Origin: Tsukamurella sp. TY48
Lineage (GTDB): Bacteria; Actinomycetota; Actinomycetes; Mycobacteriales; Mycobacteriaceae
DNA length: 64,000 bases
Assembly (NCBI RefSeq): GCF_019656655.1
Contig: NZ_BPMV01000001.1
Span: forward strand, 1,302,001-1,366,000
Direction of reading: 5' to 3'
The first letter of the stretch is position 1. The number at the start of each line of letters is the position of its first letter. The position numbers and the translations under genes are program-made. The notes beneath the pieces were generated by a model. The model had not been told where the DNA came from. It worked only from the letters and a program-made list of their open reading frames with translations, and ran no database searches. Below are positions 59,796 to 64,000 of this stretch, piece after piece.

Positions 59796-60194
59796 TCAGT
59801 CGCGGCGCCGGGTGCGCGGTTGCCACACCACGAGCGCGCTGGACTTGGGCACGTGCACGAGCTCGGCACCGGTGCGGTGCACGTTCTCGAGCTGCGTGGT
59901 CAGTTCCTGCACGCGCCGTTGCAGCGCGTCCACCTGGTTGGTCAGGTCGATGATCCGTTTGATGCCGGCGAGGTTCACGCCCTCGTCCTGCGAGAGTCGC
60001 TGCACCTCGCGGAGCAGGTCCACATCGCGGGTGGAGTACCGCCGGCCCCCGCCCGCCGACCGCTCGGGCTTCACGAGCCCGAGGCGGTCGTACGTGCGGA
60101 GTGTCTGTGCATGCATCCCGGCCAGCTGTGCGGCCACCGAGATCATGAAGACGTGGGCGTCCGGATCGTCAGGAATCTCCGGAGGTCGGTTCAT
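59796..60194 (-). CDS. hspR: heat-shock repressor HspR (MerR family)
   Basis: A 132-residue MerR-type regulator that represses the dnaK operon and clpB through HAIR sites, with DnaK as corepressor in related actinomycetes. The DNA-binding part reads VFMISVAAQLAGMHAQTLRTYDRLGLVKPERSAGGGRRYS (given here in short: SVAAQLAGMHAQTLRTYDRL then GGGRRYS). A coiled coil (TNQVDALQRRVQELTTQLEN) follows. The ATG shares one base with the dnaJ stop (TAATG). Its targets are visible upstream of dnaK and clpB. Confidence 0.94.
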   Translation of the reverse strand: MNRPPEIPDDPDAHVFMISVAAQLAGMHAQTLRTYDRLGLVKPERSAGGGRRYSTRDVDLLREVQRLSQDEGVNLAGIKRIIDLTNQVDALQRRVQELTTQLENVHRTGAELVHVPKSSALVVWQPRTRRRD

Positions 60195-61387
60195 TACGCA
60201 CCCGCCCATCCGCTCCGCGGATCGAAGCCGGAGGCCCGTTCCGCTTCCGCGTACGCGCGCAGCGCATCCTGTGCCGCATCGTCCAGCGACGAGGGCACCG
60301 CCACCTGCACCTTGACCAGCAGATCGCCGTGGCCGCCCGACCGCTTGGGCACACCGCGACCGCGCACCCGGAGGGTGCGGCCGTCGGTGGTGCCCGCGGG
60401 GATCTTCACGCCCACCGGCTGCGCCAGCGTCGGCACGGTGACCGTGGCGCCCAGCGCCAGCTCCGAGAAGCTGACGGGCAGGGTCACCAGCAGATCGTCC
60501 CCGTTGCGGGTGAAGACGTCGTCCGCCTTCACGTGCACGGTCACGAACAGATCGCCCGACGGTGCGCCGCGCATCCCGGCCTGTCCCTGGCCGGCCAGGC
60601 GGATGCGCTGACTGTCCTTGACGCCGGGCGGGATCTTCACGTTCACCGTGCGGGTGCGCACGGTGACGCCGGTGCCGTTGCAATCGGTGCAGGGATCGTC
60701 GATCACCGAGCCGGTGCCGCGGCAGTCCGGGCAGGGCTCGGAGAAGCTGAACGCTCCCTGGTTCCGGCTCACGAGCCCGGAACCGTTGCAGGACTGGCAC
60801 ACCCGCGGGCTGGTGCCCGGCTTGGCGCCAGAGCCGTGGCAGGTGGTGCAAGGCGACGGTGACGTCAGCGTGATCGGTGTGGTGACACCGAGCGTGGCGT
60901 CCCGGAAGCCGAGGGTGATCTCGGATTCCAGATCGTTGCCCCGCCGCGGCCGCGAGGGCTGCGGACCGGGGCCCGGAGCCGCGCCACCGGCACGGTTGAA
61001 CAGCCCCTCGAAGATGTCCCCGAATCCACCGCCGCCGCCGTTCGTGGCGCCGTCGAAGATGTCGGAGAACGAGAAGCCGCCCGAACCGCCACCGGTGTTG
61101 CCGAAGCCGCCGGTACCGAAGCCGCCACCGCCGGAGCCGAATCGACCGCCGCCGAACAGGCGCCGGGTCTCGTCGTACTCCTTGCGCTTGGCCGGATCCG
61201 ACAGCACCGAGTTCGCCTCGGAAACGCGCTTGAACCGCTCCTCCGCCTTCGCGTCCCCCGGATTGCGGTCCGGGTGCAGCTCGGCGGCCAGTTTCCGGTA
61301 GGCCTTCTTGATGTCGTCCTGGCTGGCATCGGAGCTGACACCCAGTTCCTTGTAGAAGTCCTGTTCAACCCATTCCCTCTGGGTCAC
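60194..61387 (-). CDS. dnaJ: chaperone DnaJ
   Basis: A 397-residue type I J-protein that stimulates the DnaK ATPase. J-domain with HPD ([19 protein letters not shown]), a Gly/Phe region with several GGGGFG runs, four zinc motifs ([32 protein letters not shown]) and a C-terminal substrate domain. The GTG start has GGAGGTGATG upstream, 17 nt after grpE. Confidence 0.95.
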   Translation of the reverse strand: MTQREWVEQDFYKELGVSSDASQDDIKKAYRKLAAELHPDRNPGDAKAEERFKRVSEANSVLSDPAKRKEYDETRRLFGGGRFGSGGGGFGTGGFGNTGGGSGGFSFSDIFDGATNGGGGGFGDIFEGLFNRAGGAAPGPGPQPSRPRRGNDLESEITLGFRDATLGVTTPITLTSPSPCTTCHGSGAKPGTSPRVCQSCNGSGLVSRNQGAFSFSEPCPDCRGTGSVIDDPCTDCNGTGVTVRTRTVNVKIPPGVKDSQRIRLAGQGQAGMRGAPSGDLFVTVHVKADDVFTRNGDDLLVTLPVSFSELALGATVTVPTLAQPVGVKIPAGTTDGRTLRVRGRGVPKRSGGHGDLLVKVQVAVPSSLDDAAQDALRAYAEAERASGFDPRSGWAGA

Positions 61388-61403
61388 CGGGCATCACCTC
61401 CTT

Positions 61404-61993
61404 CTAGGACTCTTCCTGATCGGCGCCGGTCGCGCCCGCGCCGGACGCATCCGACTCGGGACGGTCGACCACGGCCACCATCGCGTTGCGGATCACCTTG
61501 CCGTCGATCTGATAGCCCTGGCGCAGCACCGTTCCCAGGACGGGATCGGCGCCGTCGCCCTCGTGCTGGACGGCCTCGTGGATGGACGGATCGAACTCGT
61601 CGCCCTCGGCGCCGAAGGACTCGAGACCGAGTCCGGCGAGCACGCCGTCGAGCTTGTCGGACACGGACTTGAGCGGGCCTGCTTCGAGGTCGCCGTGGCT
61701 GCGTGCGCGGTCGAGATCGTCGAGGACCACCAGCAGTTCGGCCACCACGTACGCCTTGCCCGCGGCGCGGGCGTCGACCACATCGCGCGCGGTGCGCTTG
61801 CGGTAGTTGGCGTACTCGGCGGTCACGCGCTGCAGATCGGCGGTCAGCTCGGCGACCTCGTCCGACGGTGCGTCGGTGCTGTCGGCCTCGGCCGCGGCGG
61901 ACTCCTCCGCCGCGGCCGTGACAGTCCCTGCCTCGACCCCCTCAGCCTCCGTGTTCACCTCTTCCGGATCCACCGGATTCTCGGGGGTCGTCA

Positions 61994-61994
<1 letters not shown>
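61404..61994 (-). CDS. grpE: nucleotide exchange factor GrpE
   Basis: A 196-residue GrpE: a disordered acidic N-terminus (residues 1-45, Glu/Ala rich), the long dimerising helix (ELTADLQRVTAEYANYRKR) and a C-terminal beta domain with FDPSIHEAVQHEGDGADPV and VLRQGYQIDGKVIRNAMV. It releases ADP from DnaK. The ATG overlaps the dnaK stop by one base (TAATG). Confidence 0.95.
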
Positions 61995-63835
<1,841 letters not shown>

Positions 63836-63896
63836 ACTTTCCTCCTATGTTCCGGCCGGTTCGCGGCCGTTGGGTTTCACTTGCCTGCTCGTTAGA

Positions 63897-63917
63897 CTTC
63901 AGCGCCCCCGGCTCAAG
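63897..63917 (-). promoter_or_regulatory. HAIR site 1 (HspR operator) of dnaK
   Basis: CTTCAGC-N7-GCTCAAG, 62 bp before the dnaK start, fits the HAIR spacing with two deviations from the consensus. Confidence 0.65.
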
Positions 63918-63941
63918 GGGCGAACGCTTCCGTTCTACCTC

Positions 63942-63962
63942 ATTGAGCGCAGGCCACTCAAG
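63942..63962 (-). promoter_or_regulatory. HAIR site 2 (HspR operator) of dnaK
   Basis: ATTGAGC-N7-ACTCAAG, with a perfect right half. The two dnaK sites are 45 bp apart, close to the 53 bp between the clpB sites. Confidence 0.75.
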
Positions 63963-64000
63963 TCCTACGTGAGTTCCAACGAGCGGTCCGCAGATGTTGT

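Overview
This is a continuous, high-GC chromosomal window with about 60 protein genes and no rRNA, tRNA, CRISPR array or intact insertion sequence that I could recognise. The codon use, the abundance of GTG starts and leaderless promoters (TANNNT placed 7-8 nt before the start codon), the HspR/HAIR heat-shock circuit, FprA, the KstR-like and IdeR-like boxes and the gene order all point to a mycolic-acid actinobacterium (order Mycobacteriales). From memory, the order dnaK-grpE-dnaJ-hspR, purA, DUF3151, a membrane protein, fba, dedA, a GH76 protein, a SpoU methylase, pyrE, clpB, globin reductase, purT and rhodanese-metZ matches the Mycobacterium tuberculosis Rv0350-Rv0391 neighbourhood, reshuffled and interrupted by accessory genes. 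Tsukamurella is the genus I consider most likely, but that is inference.

Layout. 1-12 kb: a lipoprotein fragment; a MarR-regulated drug-efflux MFS protein fused to a degenerate tRNA-guanine transglycosylase domain; a YbaK deacylase; a SAM-IV riboswitch driving a cysteine-desulfurase-like enzyme and a half-size luciferase-like protein; Dps; a NagD-type phosphatase; RtcB RNA ligase; and a divergent TetR/MFS pair. 12-22.5 kb: a 13E12-type DUF222-HNH protein, CutC, a membrane protein-rhodanese-metZ cluster, fprA behind a KstR-like operator, two secreted proteins, an HxlR/SDR pair, an IdeR-boxed siderophore-interacting protein, and an Erm methylase behind an attenuator with a 13-codon leader peptide.

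22.5-31.1 kb: purT with a repeat-rich tail, a sugar-porter remnant next to a sugar kinase, and a complete glycopeptide-resistance island (vanH, VanA-type ligase, vanX and a second murG, all ATGA-coupled, facing a convergent vanSR pair). The same 11-bp-period TATCG direct repeat lies in front of both vanH and vanR. 31-49 kb is mostly core: an LpqN-like lipoprotein and a PKTE-repeat exported protein, purA, an Rv0358-like protein, a FUSC transporter, DUF3151, an acidic-repeat membrane protein, fba, an Na+/H+ antiporter carrying a UBP zinc finger, two DedA proteins, an ABC-F protein, GH76, SpoU, pyrE and small membrane proteins. 49-53.7 kb is accessory: tandem DUF202 proteins, a GldA-like dehydrogenase, an AbiEi/DUF559 nuclease-like gene bracketed by two related 61-62 bp palindromic elements, a PPOX protein and an epoxide-hydrolase-like enzyme. 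53.7-64 kb holds clpB, an exported SGNH hydrolase, a flavohaemoglobin, an S1/P1 nuclease and the dnaK-grpE-dnaJ-hspR operon, with paired HAIR sites before both clpB and dnaK.

How the genes work together. Three themes stand out. Antibiotic defence comprises the Erm attenuator, the van island, three regulated exporters or ribosome-protection candidates, and an MFS pump with an enzyme-like tail. Sulfur and methionine metabolism comprises the SAM-IV unit and rhodanese-metZ. Proteostasis comprises the HspR regulon. The strongest candidates for something undescribed are the MFS/pseudo-TGT fusion, the palindrome-bracketed DUF559 gene, and the SAM-IV controlled aminotransferase with its luciferase-like half-protein.
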